A program made the translations under genes and the position numbers. From Aquimarina mytili (GTDB taxonomy: Bacteria > Bacteroidota > Bacteroidia > Flavobacteriales > Flavobacteriaceae), in assembly GCF_016735115.1 (NCBI RefSeq), contig NZ_JAERQJ010000001.1:841501-905500 (forward strand): a stretch of 64,000 nt of DNA, given 5' to 3'. The notes beneath the pieces are model-generated. The model was not told where the DNA came from. It searched no databases and saw only the letters and a program-made list of their open reading frames with translations. This document shows, piece by piece, positions 1-9,443 of this stretch. The stretch's first letter is position 1, and each line of letters starts with the position of its first letter.

Positions 1-1087
1 TTGCAGGAGGATCGCCATCGGTAATACCAACACCTGTAAGTTCTGTTGTACCACCCCAGTTTCCTGGCCAGTCATCACTATGTCTGAACTTTAATGGTCC
101 GTCAAATAAATCAACTCCTTCTAAGTACCAAATATGAGGGTTAAATGCAGATTGAGTCATATCAGTATCAGGAGCATTCCAACCACTATCATCACCGGTT
201 CTTGCAGCTCCAATAATACCAATTGTAGTATACTCAGGCTCTGTAGTAATAGTAAACGGAGTAAAAGAATATGTTAAATCATCAATATTAACTGTTAAGT
301 CATAATATCCAGTTGCAGCAACTTTAAATGCACCAGGGTCACCACCAAGAATATCACTGCTGGTAAATCCACCACCATCTAATCCCCATTGTGGTTGCCA
401 TGCTCCTTGGGTTTCTAACAGTTTAAATTCGTCTCCACCACCATCAGTACTGAAATATCCTCTAAAATGGAAAACATTTTCATTATCAGGATCTCTAAAT
501 AAATAGGTATTTGTAGAAGTCATTGCTCCTCCATTTTCCCAATCATCATTATTAGCAGTACCATCTTTGTTTGTGTCTACAGAATTACCAACTAAGAAAA
601 GGTTCTTTACAGGTACAACTGTAGCATAAGGTGTAACTACAACAGAAATTACATTCGACTCGATACCAGATCCGCCATCGGTTCCGATAGAAGAAACTAC
701 TCTTAATTGTATTGCACTTTCAACATCTGGTAATAAACCTATAGTAATCGCTAAATTATTAAGATCTCCTATTGTCCAAGTATAGAAAAGATCATTAGTT
801 GTTGCAGCAACCTGGGGAGTTTCAAAATTAGTTCCGCTAGCTGCAGCTTCTATAGTATATGTAATTGGTGTATCAACATTATATGCAGCATCTTTCCAAA
901 CAAAGGTAAACGCTTGTTGATCTGCCAGGTCTTTGTTAAGAGTAACTTCTGTTGCAGCAGGAGATACAATTAGCGGTCCTTCAGATTGTTCTTCCTGTAT
1001 TACAAATGTAGGCTCTTCGTCTTCTACACATGCATTGAAGCATAACGATGCTACAAATGCAAACATTAAAATTGATATTTTTTTCAT
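1..1087 (-). CDS. SusE-like outer-membrane lipoprotein (partial, 3' end outside window)
   Basis: Surface lipoprotein of a starch-type Sus system, expected to bind malto-oligosaccharides beside SusCD. Reading leftwards from an ATG at 1085-1087 the frame stays open to the window edge (about 362 residues visible). It begins MKKISILMFAFVASLCFNAC, a lipoprotein signal with Cys20 as the lipidated residue, followed by an acidic stretch (VEDEEPT). An SusE-type N-terminal domain follows (SPAATEVTLNK...FTFVWKDA). The visible end has aromatic-rich repeats (FRHSDDWPGNWGG) typical of SusE/SusF starch-binding modules. An in-frame ATG at 1109-1111 would add 8 residues and sit 6 nt after susD; I prefer 1087 because it gives a clean signal peptide. 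It is the third gene of the minus-strand susCD operon. The family call rests on order, lipobox and motifs; the C-terminus cannot be seen. Confidence 0.85.
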   Translation of the reverse strand, partial: MKKISILMFAFVASLCFNACVEDEEPTFVIQEEQSEGPLIVSPAATEVTLNKDLADQQAFTFVWKDAAYNVDTPITYTIEAAASGTNFETPQVAATTNDLFYTWTIGDLNNLAITIGLLPDVESAIQLRVVSSIGTDGGSGIESNVISVVVTPYATVVPVKNLFLVGNSVDTNKDGTANNDDWENGGAMTSTNTYLFRDPDNENVFHFRGYFSTDGGGDEFKLLETQGAWQPQWGLDGGGFTSSDILGGDPGAFKVAATGYYDLTVNIDDLTYSFTPFTITTEPEYTTIGIIGAARTGDDSGWNAPDTDMTQSAFNPHIWYLEGVDLFDGPLKFRHSDDWPGNWGGTTELTGVGITDGDPPA

Positions 1088-1117
1088 GACTGTATAATTT
1101 AAATTTTTCATAGTTTA

Positions 1118-2788
1118 TTAGAATCCTGGATTTTGTCCAAGGTTTGGATTTGCCGATAGGTTTTGAGCAGGAACTGGGAATAGTTTAAATTGCTCTCCAA
1201 TTGAAGATCCATTAGGAGTACCTCCTTTATATCTCCAATTATATGCTCCTCCTGTATACAAACCAAATCGAATCAAATCTTGTCTTCTGTGTGCTTCCCA
1301 ATATAGCTCTCGCGCTCTTTCATCGATTAGAAAGTCTAGAGTCAATTCTGGATCTGTAATGTTTCCAGAAGTATCTCCAAAAGCTCTTTCTCTTAGTGCA
1401 TTTACATATCCTAAGGCAACACTTCTATCTCCACCACCATTTCGTAAGTGTGCTTCAGCATACATTAAGTATACATCTGCTAATCTAAACATCGGGAAAT
1501 CAGTGTCGGCAAAAGTAACATTCGGTGCTGGTTCACCTGTTGATTTAATATTAGAGTATTTGGTTACCAAATATCCTCTAGTGAAATCAGTAAAATCATC
1601 GCCAATTTCTATTGGTCTATCAACTGGTGGATCTGTACTGGTTGGGTCAGAGCTTATATCCTGAGTAACTAAAGCATTTCTACTATCATTTTGGAAAAGA
1701 GGATCAGTTACAAATTTTTCAGAAAACTGTCTTCTAGCTCTATATAATGTTGTAAATCCTTCTACTCCTAATGACGCTGGAGTTGGTTCAAATCCTGGTG
1801 CATTTTGTTCTCCTTGTATAATTAAAGATGCACCTCCAAAGTTTCTTACAGAATTACCATCTCCAACAATTGGAAATATGATTTCATTCTGAGCTCCATT
1901 AGAGTCATTGTCTGCATTAAAATTGTTTAGGTAAACAGGGTTTAATGAATATCCGCTATTGATAATTTCTTCACAAACACGTAAACAATCTGCATAACGT
2001 CCATTACCAGCACCTAAATACACTTCTGCATTAAGATATAATTTGGCTAGAATCATTTTTGCTACTCCTTTGTCTGCACGAGCATAATTTTGACCTGGAG
2101 TTACAGCTAAAAGATTTGCATCTGCAGCAATAAGTTCTTCCTCTATGTAGTTAAACAACTCTTCGTCTTTGATTTCAGGTAGTCTTGTAAATCCTACTTC
2201 ATCATTCTCGGTAGCAAAAGGAGCTCTTCTGTATAAATCTAATAAATGATAGTATGATAGAGCTCTTAATACACGTGCTTCTGCTCTAAAAATTTGTATT
2301 TCATTTCTTAAATCTCCAGCAACTCCTCTTTCATCTAGTTTTCCGTCAGTTGTTTGGCGTAAAAACTCATTTGCCAAAGAAATTTGGAATGATGCTCTCG
2401 AGAAAAAACTAAGTAAAAATACATTGTTGGCATCCCAAGAGTTTCTTTGAATGTCTGCAATACCAGGGTCATTTTCGTAAGACCATATTACTTCGTCAGT
2501 AGAAACGTTTTGTAGCGAAAACAAACCTCTTACATATTGACTGGTTCCATCATCAATTCCTTCTAAGTTAGCTGTTTCGGGTCTACCGTCAGCAGTTACA
2601 TCAAGTCCAATTAGAGAAAGGTTAGCATAAACCCCACCTAAAGCATTTCTGTAGTCATCTCTATTATTGAAGACATCACTTGCCAGTAAATCATCATCAT
2701 CTTCTAATTCGATATCTAAATCACCTTCGCAAGAAGAGAAGATACCTATGAATAGAAATGCGTATAAAAAAATCTTATATAGTTTCAT
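1118..2788 (-). CDS. susD: SusD/RagB-family starch-binding outer-membrane lipoprotein
   Basis: Surface lid lipoprotein that captures glycan for its SusC partner. The 556-residue length is normal for the family. The N-terminus MKLYKIFLYAFLFIGIFSSC ends in a lipobox with Cys20, followed by acidic residues (EGDLDIELEDDDD), a usual surface-export signal in Bacteroidota. SusD-like features include an N-terminal stretch SDVFNNRDDYRNALGGVY, a TPR-like helical core (RAEARVLRALSYYHLLDLY), a C-terminal ERARELYWEAHRRQDLIRFG motif, and an ending LNANPNLGQNPGF-like tail (actual residues LSANPNLGQNPGF). It lies 11 nt downstream of susC and immediately upstream of susE. The alpha-glucan substrate is inferred from neighbouring GH13 and GH65 genes, not from SusD itself. 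Confidence 0.95.
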   Translation of the reverse strand: MKLYKIFLYAFLFIGIFSSCEGDLDIELEDDDDLLASDVFNNRDDYRNALGGVYANLSLIGLDVTADGRPETANLEGIDDGTSQYVRGLFSLQNVSTDEVIWSYENDPGIADIQRNSWDANNVFLLSFFSRASFQISLANEFLRQTTDGKLDERGVAGDLRNEIQIFRAEARVLRALSYYHLLDLYRRAPFATENDEVGFTRLPEIKDEELFNYIEEELIAADANLLAVTPGQNYARADKGVAKMILAKLYLNAEVYLGAGNGRYADCLRVCEEIINSGYSLNPVYLNNFNADNDSNGAQNEIIFPIVGDGNSVRNFGGASLIIQGEQNAPGFEPTPASLGVEGFTTLYRARRQFSEKFVTDPLFQNDSRNALVTQDISSDPTSTDPPVDRPIEIGDDFTDFTRGYLVTKYSNIKSTGEPAPNVTFADTDFPMFRLADVYLMYAEAHLRNGGGDRSVALGYVNALRERAFGDTSGNITDPELTLDFLIDERARELYWEAHRRQDLIRFGLYTGGAYNWRYKGGTPNGSSIGEQFKLFPVPAQNLSANPNLGQNPGF

Positions 2789-2799
2789 TTCTTATTTTT

Positions 2800-5730
2800 T
2801 TAAAATTTATAGTTTATTCCAAACAAGAGAGAGCGTCCTCTTGGGAAGATCGTATTGTCTACACCATCATTTTGGATTTCAGGATCCAAACCAGTATAAT
2901 CTGTGATTACAAAAGCATTTTGTAAACCTGCCCATATTCTAAGGCTTGAAACTCCTCTCATGATATCTCTTAGAGTATATCCCATTGTGATGTTATCCAT
3001 TCTCAAGAAAGAAGCATCCTCTATATAGAAGTCAGAAAGTATAACATCTGGTGTACTTTGAAAATTAGTATCTAGTACAGAAACTGGTGTGTTGTTAAAT
3101 ACTGATCTAACTATGTTCCCTAATTGCGCATTTGATGATGCTACATTATTATATATTTCAGCACCTAAATTTGCTCTCATGCTAAAACTAAAATCAAAGT
3201 TTTTATAATTAAATCTCGATTGAAGTCCCATGATATAATCTGGGGTACCTTTACCCGAAACGTATCGGTCACTGTTGTTTAATAAACCATCTCCATTTAG
3301 ATCGGCATAAGCTCCTTCAATTGGTCTACCTGCACTGTCATAAATTTGAGCAAATGTATAAAAGGAGTTTGGAGCTTCACCTTCTCTTTGTACTTGAATG
3401 GTGTTACCAGTTCCTCCACCGATATCCTTAGTTAAGATATCTTGTCCAAATGCTAATTCTTCTATTTCTCGATCTATAAAAGTAGCATTATAGCTTACAT
3501 TCCAATTTACATCATTATTTCTTATGATATCGGCACTGACAGAGAATTCAATACCTTGTGTAACAAACTTACCGATATTTTGGAAACCTTGGTTAGAAAA
3601 GTTAGCTCCATCTGGTATTGGTGCTTCAGAAAGTAGATCTTTAGATTCTTTTTTGAAGACATCTATTGCACCACTAATTCTGTCGTTTAAGAAACCATAA
3701 TCCAGACCAAGGTTGTATTCTGTGATCTTTTCCCATTCGATTCCTTCATTTCTGAACTGAGGTTGTACAATGTTAATTACTTGTCCATCAAGAATATATT
3801 GAGTAAATGGACTTCCTCTTCTATATCTTTCTAAGTAATCGAATCCATTATCACCAATGTCTTGCTGACCTGTAATACCGTATCCTAAACGTAGTTTTAA
3901 GTCACTTAAAACAGATGAGTTTTTTAAGAAGTTTTCTTCGCTGATCTGCCATCCAAACGATGCTGCAGGAAAATATCCCCATCTATTATCCGGTCCAAAT
4001 CTTGAAGTTCCATCTCTACGGATAGAAGCTGATAAGAAGTATTTATCATTAAACTTTAGATTCGTTCTTAAGAAATATGCTAATAATACGATATCCGGAC
4101 TAATTGTTCTTTCAGTAAGAGCATTTGGGTCACGCTGATTTCCTGTTTCTATTTTGTCAAAATCGAATTTCTGATAAGAATAACCTCCTGTAGCTTCAAT
4201 ATCTAAACCACCAAGAGTTTTGTTATACGTTAAATACGTATCTAAAAGTCGGTTTTTGAGTAATAAGTCTGTATCAGATTTAGAACCAAGTAGTTCTCCT
4301 AGCGTAGAGTTAAAACCTAATGCACTTTGCGTAGAAACGTCTTTAAAACGATCTGTTTCACTATCATCTACACCGATGTTCACTACAGCGCGTAAATCAG
4401 GAAAGAAATGCAATTGATAATCAAGTTTTACATTACCGTAGTAACGTCTAACATTTGCAATTTCTCTTGTTTGTTCTAACTCAGCAACTGGGTTTCGTTG
4501 TACATTTCCAAGCGCAAATCCTGTAGCTGGGTCTCTGTATTCAAAAAAGCCTCCATAACGAGTATCTGTATCAAAAACAGGCTGTGTAGGGTCAAATGTA
4601 ATCGCAGCTCCCTCAACACCTGGTGCAAATCTATTCTTTTCGAAGTTTAGGTTTGCGTTTATATCTATTTTAAGATGATTGTTAAATAGTCTTGGGTTTA
4701 AAGAGAGAGAAGTAGTCGTTCTTTCAAATTTTGAAGTTTTTCTTAGACCTTCTTGATCTGACCTTCCGATTGCGACACGTGTAGGTAATACATCGAAAAG
4801 AGATCCACTTGCTGATAAAGTATGTATAGATGAATATGCCGTACGGTAAATTTCATCTTGCCAATCTGTATTAGCATTACCTAATTCATCAACACGATCA
4901 GGAAAGTTTTCTTGAATAAATTCTCGATACTGGCTAGCCGAAAATACATCAACAGTTTTATTAACTCTTTCCACAGTTGTTTGAGAATCTAAACTGATTT
5001 GAAGTTTCTTCTTTCCTTTCTTAGTAGTAATGATAATAACTCCATTTGCACCACGATTACCATATATTGCGGCAGATGATGCATCCTTTAGAATAGAAAA
5101 AGATTCTATATCATTTGGATTTATTGTCGAAAGAAGAGATCTAGAACCATTAGCCAAATCATCTGGATCATTTAATGGTAAACCATCAATTACAATTAAT
5201 GGATCATTTGATGCATTTAAAGAAGCACCTCCTCTAATTCTAATTTCCGAGTTTCCTGCAGGACCACCATTTGTATTGATGTTTACACCTGCTACTCGTC
5301 CGTTAAATAAATTTTCAGCAGTAACATTGTTACCTGTATTAAAATTTTCTGATGTTACAAGTGCAACAGATCCGGTAAGGTCTCTTTTTCTAGAGGCACC
5401 ATAACCGATAAGTACTACTTGTTCAAGTTCTGCGGCGTCTTCTTCTAATGCAATATTGATTGTAGCTTGACCGCTGTAAGCTACTTCCTGTGCTATAAAA
5501 CCAACATAAGAGAATACTACGATATCCCCTTGGTTAACATTGCCTAAAGAATAATTACCATCAAAATCAGATGATGTTCCATTTGTAGTTCCCTTTACAA
5601 TGATATTTACACCAGGAATGGGTTGACCACTTCCTGCATCAGTAACTACTCCATTGATAGTTGACTGCGCAAAAAAGCTCATTGGTATCAACCACAATAA
5701 AAACAATGCGCTTTTTGTAAATGTTTTCAT
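2800..5730 (-). CDS. susC: SusC/RagA-family TonB-dependent glycan transporter
   Basis: Outer-membrane active importer of oligosaccharides, energised by TonB. It has 976 residues. A cleavable signal peptide (MKTFTKSALFLLWLIPMSFFAQ) is followed by a carboxypeptidase-like regulatory domain (about 24-105: INGVVTDAGSGQPIPGVNIIVKG...). A plug domain follows (LTGSVALVTSENF... IRGGASLNASNDPLIVIDGLPL... ILKDASSAAIYGNRGANGVIIITTKKG), and then a long beta-barrel ending in Phe (FGINYKF), as expected for barrel insertion. It is the first gene of susC-susD-susE and is divergent from the LacI-family regulator at 6041. A LacI-type palindrome lies at 5839-5852, about 110 nt upstream of the start codon. Confidence 0.96.
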   Translation of the reverse strand: MKTFTKSALFLLWLIPMSFFAQSTINGVVTDAGSGQPIPGVNIIVKGTTNGTSSDFDGNYSLGNVNQGDIVVFSYVGFIAQEVAYSGQATINIALEEDAAELEQVVLIGYGASRKRDLTGSVALVTSENFNTGNNVTAENLFNGRVAGVNINTNGGPAGNSEIRIRGGASLNASNDPLIVIDGLPLNDPDDLANGSRSLLSTINPNDIESFSILKDASSAAIYGNRGANGVIIITTKKGKKKLQISLDSQTTVERVNKTVDVFSASQYREFIQENFPDRVDELGNANTDWQDEIYRTAYSSIHTLSASGSLFDVLPTRVAIGRSDQEGLRKTSKFERTTTSLSLNPRLFNNHLKIDINANLNFEKNRFAPGVEGAAITFDPTQPVFDTDTRYGGFFEYRDPATGFALGNVQRNPVAELEQTREIANVRRYYGNVKLDYQLHFFPDLRAVVNIGVDDSETDRFKDVSTQSALGFNSTLGELLGSKSDTDLLLKNRLLDTYLTYNKTLGGLDIEATGGYSYQKFDFDKIETGNQRDPNALTERTISPDIVLLAYFLRTNLKFNDKYFLSASIRRDGTSRFGPDNRWGYFPAASFGWQISEENFLKNSSVLSDLKLRLGYGITGQQDIGDNGFDYLERYRRGSPFTQYILDGQVINIVQPQFRNEGIEWEKITEYNLGLDYGFLNDRISGAIDVFKKESKDLLSEAPIPDGANFSNQGFQNIGKFVTQGIEFSVSADIIRNNDVNWNVSYNATFIDREIEELAFGQDILTKDIGGGTGNTIQVQREGEAPNSFYTFAQIYDSAGRPIEGAYADLNGDGLLNNSDRYVSGKGTPDYIMGLQSRFNYKNFDFSFSMRANLGAEIYNNVASSNAQLGNIVRSVFNNTPVSVLDTNFQSTPDVILSDFYIEDASFLRMDNITMGYTLRDIMRGVSSLRIWAGLQNAFVITDYTGLDPEIQNDGVDNTIFPRGRSLLFGINYKF

Positions 5731-5761
5731 AAAATTAAATTAGTTTTTGATTGTTTTAAAT

Positions 5762-5778
5762 CTTATATTTTCACTTTC
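5762..5778. repeat. 17-nt exact repeat, copy 1 (susC leader)
   Basis: CTTATATTTTCACTTTC occurs here, in what would be the 5' untranslated region of susC, and again at 7117-7133 before the MFS transporter gene. The copies are in the same strand orientation, but the two genes run in opposite directions. Function is unknown, and a chance match in AT-rich DNA is not excluded. Confidence 0.4.
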
Positions 5779-5838
5779 CTGCAACCAAAGTATGTAAATT
5801 TTGTGTTAATTTTTAGAGAAGCTGTAGTCTGAACCTTA

Positions 5839-5852
5839 CGAAAACGTTTGCG
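5839..5852. promoter_or_regulatory. LacI-type operator upstream of susC
   Basis: CGAAAACGTTTGCG is a near-perfect 14-bp palindrome (one mismatched pair) centred on a CG step, the classic architecture of LacI/GalR-family operators. It lies between susC (minus) and the LacI-family gene (plus), so it could control both. An 11-nt identical core (CGAAAACGTTT) recurs upstream of pfkA at 15311. Binding by the adjacent regulator is an inference from family and position. Confidence 0.65.
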
Positions 5853-6040
5853 TGTGGAAAACTTTTAAAATTTCGTTAAAATTTTAAGTATAATTATGAC
5901 CATATAGCATATTTTCGCCTTCAAAATTGACTTTTAATTAAAAAAGGACTGCCATAGACCAAATTGTGCTAAGTTACGTTGGGATTGATTAAATTGCAGT
6001 TAGCCACCCTTTTGGGTTGTAAAAAAAATAAGTAAGATAA

Positions 6041-7072
6041 ATGAAACAAAAAGTTACGTTAAAACAAATTGCAAAAGAGCTGGATGTTTCCATTTCTACA
6101 GTATCAAAAGCATTAAAAGATAGTGTAGAGATAAGTTTGGACACTCGTCAAAAGGTAAAAGCCTTCGCTAAACTGTATAATTACAAACCTAATAACATTG
6201 CATTAAGTCTTAAGAATAGAAAGACAAAAACCATTGGTGTTATTATACCAGAAATTGTGCACCATTTTTTTACTACGGTGATTGGAGGAGTAGAGAAGGT
6301 GGCTAACGAAAAAGGGTATAATGTAATTATATGTTCCTCAAATAATTCATTTGACAAAGAGGTAATTAACATGGAAATGTTAGCTAGTGGTAGTGCAGAT
6401 GGATTTATTTTATCAGTAGCCAAAGAGACACAGCAAAAGAAAGATTATCATCATATAGAAGAAACGATGAGTCAAGGGATGCCCGTTGTTCTTTTTGATA
6501 GGATTATCGATGAAGTAGTTTGTGATAAAGTAATTATTGACGATGCGAAAGGAGCTCAAACGGCTACAAATCATTTATTATCAATAGGTTGTAAAAAAAT
6601 AGCTATTCTAACTACAGTTGATTATATAAGCGTAGGTAAATTAAGAACAAACGGATATCTTAGAGCCTTACGAGCATATGATATTCCTGAAAATGAAGAG
6701 TTTATTCTTAAAATCGAGGATATTGATAATTGTGAATCAGAAATCGAAGATTTTCTGAAAAATAAAGATGTTGATGCTGTATTTGCCGTAAATGAATTAT
6801 TTGCTGTTACCGCAGCTAAAGTTTTAAATGAACAAGGGAAGAAAATTCCAGATGATGTGGCTATTATAGGGTTTACTGATGGTATATTATCCAAGCATTT
6901 TATCCCAAGTTTAACAACAATAAGTCAGCATGGAGAAGATATGGGAGTTCGAGCTGCAAAACTGCTAATTGATAAGCTAGAAGGGGATGATGCTTTAACC
7001 GAAGAGTATAGAACAGTTATAATTGATACAAATTTAATTCATAGACAGTCAACAAAAAAAACTAAGGAGTGA
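6041..7072 (+). CDS. LacI/GalR-family transcriptional regulator (MalR-like)
   Basis: Ligand-responsive DNA-binding regulator, 343 residues, the usual length. The N-terminal LacI helix-turn-helix spans about residues 5-24 (VTLKQIAKELDVSISTVSKALK), with the hinge region up to about 60. A periplasmic-binding-protein-like sensor domain follows (TKTIGVIIPEIVHHFFTTVIGGVE... GFTDGILSKHFIPSLTTISQHGEDMG). It is divergent from susC and upstream of the sugar transporter and phosphorylase genes, which suggests it governs the alpha-glucan locus. The operator-like palindrome at 5839 is 190 nt upstream of this gene and may also give autoregulation. Whether it represses or activates, and its inducer, cannot be read from the sequence. 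Confidence 0.93.
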   Translation: MKQKVTLKQIAKELDVSISTVSKALKDSVEISLDTRQKVKAFAKLYNYKPNNIALSLKNRKTKTIGVIIPEIVHHFFTTVIGGVEKVANEKGYNVIICSSNNSFDKEVINMEMLASGSADGFILSVAKETQQKKDYHHIEETMSQGMPVVLFDRIIDEVVCDKVIIDDAKGAQTATNHLLSIGCKKIAILTTVDYISVGKLRTNGYLRALRAYDIPENEEFILKIEDIDNCESEIEDFLKNKDVDAVFAVNELFAVTAAKVLNEQGKKIPDDVAIIGFTDGILSKHFIPSLTTISQHGEDMGVRAAKLLIDKLEGDDALTEEYRTVIIDTNLIHRQSTKKTKE

Positions 7073-7110
7073 TCCTTTTTATTCAAAAATTATAATATCT
7101 TTGGCCCCAG

Positions 7111-7171
7111 TCAAAACTTATATTTTCACTTTCTACATTTAAATAAGTTTTGATAAGTCATGCGCTTATCA
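7111..7171 (+). promoter_or_regulatory. Nested inverted repeats before the MFS transporter gene
   Basis: Two inverted repeats share this leader. TCAAAACTTA (7111-7120) pairs perfectly with TAAGTTTTGA (7144-7153), and TGATAAG (7151-7157) pairs with CTTATCA (7165-7171). The arms overlap at 7151-7153, so the two hairpins would be mutually exclusive over those bases. The first loop contains the second copy of the 17-nt repeat (7117-7133). There is no U-run, so neither is a plain terminator. The role is unknown: a protein-binding site or an RNA switch are both possible. Confidence 0.45.
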
Positions 7172-7194
7172 GTGTAATAATTAAATTTCACTTA

Positions 7195-8775
7195 ATGAAC
7201 AAGCGTAAGTTAAGTTTCTGGGAAATTTGGAACATGAGTTTCGGTTTCTTAGGAATTCAATTCGGTTTTGCATTGCAAGGCGGATTTATGTCTAGAATTT
7301 TCCAAACCTTAGGTGCTGAGATATATGATATACCAATCATGTGGATTGCAGCTCCTTTAACAGGCTTATTGGTACAGCCTATTATAGGATATCTTAGTGA
7401 TCGTACTTGGAGTCCTAGATGGGGAAGACGTAGACCATATTTTTTAATTGGAGCAGTTTTTAGTTCTATAGCATTATTTTTTGTTCCATATTCTCCTGCG
7501 CTATGGGTAGCAGCAGGGTTTTTATGGATTCTAGACGCTTCAATCAATGTTTCTATGGAGCCTTTTAGGGCTTTAGTAGCTGATAAACTACCTGATTCTC
7601 AGAGATCGTATGGTTTTGTTGTGCAGACTTTGATTATTGGTATAGGTACATTTGTAGCAAGTAACTTACCTTGGATGGTATCTCAATTAGGAGTTAGCGA
7701 TTCAGCGCCGAGTGGAGTAGTACCAATGTCCGTAAAAGTGGCTTTTGCAATAGGAGCTTTTGTCTTTTTTATTAGTATTCTATATACTGTGTTTACAACT
7801 ACAGAGTATCCCCCAGAGGATATGGAGGAATTTGAAAGAGAGAAAAAGGAGAAAAATAGTTTTGTATCTGACATTTTAGGAAACATAGGAAGCATGCCAT
7901 TAACTATGAAAAAATTGGGTTTAGTTCAATTTTTTAGCTGGTTTGCCTTTTTTACTATGTGGGGACTAACAAATCCTGCTTTAACTGAGCATGTTTTTAA
8001 AACCCCTAACCCAACTCAGGAGTTATACGAGGTGGCTGATAAAAGTACGGAATCTATAGAAAAAATTAAAAGTGAGTTTTTAGTAATAGCAAAAGAAGAT
8101 TCACTGTTTTTTAGTAACGCTCTTGCAGATACATTAATTTCAGATTCAAGGTTATCTGAACAGTACAAAGTGAAATATAATTCTTTGGAAGATAACGCGG
8201 AAAAGTATGCATTTGTGCAATCTGTTACTAAAGATTTTGATAATCATAAGGCTTGGTATTGGGTAAGTAACAATAAATTTCAAAAGTCTTCGAACAAAGT
8301 AGGAAGCTATATGGGAATATATGGCTTATCTTCTATGGCTTTTGCATTGATTTTGGTTTTTTACACCTCTAGAAGAAGAATAAACAGAAAGTTAGTTCAT
8401 CTATTTTCTTTAGTACTTGGTGGGCTTGGATTCATATCCATGTATTTTGTGCCTTCACCATCATGGTTGATTCTATCTTTTACGTTGATAGGTTTTTCTT
8501 GGGGTAGTATATTGTCAATGCCTTATGCAATGCTTTCTAGCTCAGTAGATCCAAAGAAAATGGGAGTGATCATGGGGATTTTTAATATGTTTATAGTAAT
8601 ACCTCAGGTAATAGCCGCAGTTGGAGGTATAAATTTCACATATAAGCTTATTGGAGAAGACACAATTAATGCAATGATTGTTGCTGGAATTAGTTTAATC
8701 ATTGCTGGATTTTGTAACTTGTTGATTACCAATAAAGATGCCATAACGTATAATCCAAAAGAAGTAACAGAATAA
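7195..8775 (+). CDS. MFS maltose/oligosaccharide transporter (SLC45/GPH-like)
   Basis: Inner-membrane sugar importer of the major facilitator superfamily, about 526 residues. The start [27 protein letters not shown] is chosen because the family begins with this motif; an upstream in-frame start at 7150 adds a non-conserved extension. The loop [22 protein letters not shown] between TM2 and TM3 is the MFS signature. About twelve membrane segments are visible. An unusual hydrophilic insert of about 105 residues (roughly 264-368) follows TM7 and should be periplasmic by normal MFS topology. The stop codon overlaps the ATG of the beta-phosphoglucomutase gene by one base, so translation is probably coupled. 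Maltose or maltodextrin as substrate is inferred from the operon. Confidence 0.88.
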   Translation: MNKRKLSFWEIWNMSFGFLGIQFGFALQGGFMSRIFQTLGAEIYDIPIMWIAAPLTGLLVQPIIGYLSDRTWSPRWGRRRPYFLIGAVFSSIALFFVPYSPALWVAAGFLWILDASINVSMEPFRALVADKLPDSQRSYGFVVQTLIIGIGTFVASNLPWMVSQLGVSDSAPSGVVPMSVKVAFAIGAFVFFISILYTVFTTTEYPPEDMEEFEREKKEKNSFVSDILGNIGSMPLTMKKLGLVQFFSWFAFFTMWGLTNPALTEHVFKTPNPTQELYEVADKSTESIEKIKSEFLVIAKEDSLFFSNALADTLISDSRLSEQYKVKYNSLEDNAEKYAFVQSVTKDFDNHKAWYWVSNNKFQKSSNKVGSYMGIYGLSSMAFALILVFYTSRRRINRKLVHLFSLVLGGLGFISMYFVPSPSWLILSFTLIGFSWGSILSMPYAMLSSSVDPKKMGVIMGIFNMFIVIPQVIAAVGGINFTYKLIGEDTINAMIVAGISLIIAGFCNLLITNKDAITYNPKEVTE

Positions 8776-9437
8776 TGAAAAAAGGATTTATATTTGATTT
8801 AGACGGAGTAATTGTTGATACTGCAAAATATCATTTTTTGGCGTGGCAAAATCTTGCAAATAGCTTAGGTATTTCTTTTTCTGAAGAACAAAATGAACAA
8901 CTAAAAGGAGTTAGCCGAATACGATCTTTAGAAAAAATATTAGAATGGGGTAATAAGACCATTTCAGAAGAAGAGTTTACCAGACTAATGTCAGAGAAAA
9001 ATGAAGAATACCTTGTGTATATATCTAAAATGGACGCGAGTGAAATTCTTCCTGATGTGCCAAGAGTTTTGGATTATTTGATGTCAAAAGAGCAAGCAAT
9101 CGCTTTGGGGTCTGCTAGTAAAAATGCAAGAGTTATTCTTGATAAAGTGGATTTAACCGCTAAGTTTCAGGCCATTGTTGATGGGACTAATGTCTCTAAG
9201 GCAAAACCAGACCCAGAGGTATTTTTAATTGGAGCTAAAGAGTTAGGAATATCACCAGAAAACTGTGTGGTGTTCGAGGATTCTGTTGCAGGAGTTCAAG
9301 CAGCTAATATTGCTAATATGATCAGTATTGGTATAGGAGATGCAAAGGTACTACACGAAGCGGATTATGTTTTTAATGATTTTACAGAAATAAAAGAAGA
9401 GTTTATAAATAATTTGGTTGCGGCCAAAAAAGTTTAG
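8775..9437 (+). CDS. pgmB: Beta-phosphoglucomutase (HAD superfamily)
   Basis: Converts beta-glucose-1-phosphate to glucose-6-phosphate, the step after an inverting phosphorylase. It has 220 residues, typical of the family. The HAD motif I is FDLDGVIVD with nucleophile Asp8 and acid/base Asp10. The cap helix follows, then motif II (GSASKNAR), motif III lysine (KAKPDPEVF) and motif IV (VFEDSVAGVQAA). It overlaps the transporter stop codon by 1 nt and ends 6 nt before the GH65 gene, forming a tight transporter-mutase-phosphorylase operon. That context makes beta-phosphoglucomutase far more likely than another HAD phosphatase. Confidence 0.93.
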   Translation: MKKGFIFDLDGVIVDTAKYHFLAWQNLANSLGISFSEEQNEQLKGVSRIRSLEKILEWGNKTISEEEFTRLMSEKNEEYLVYISKMDASEILPDVPRVLDYLMSKEQAIALGSASKNARVILDKVDLTAKFQAIVDGTNVSKAKPDPEVFLIGAKELGISPENCVVFEDSVAGVQAANIANMISIGIGDAKVLHEADYVFNDFTEIKEEFINNLVAAKKV

Positions 9438-9443
9438 AAGAAG

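Noticed and set aside
1359-1664. 101-residue ORF on the plus strand inside susD
   Set aside because: It lies wholly antisense to a confident SusD coding region with normal motifs; its composition is that of an antisense shadow. The same applies to other long antisense frames in susC, lysC, nirB and ilvD.
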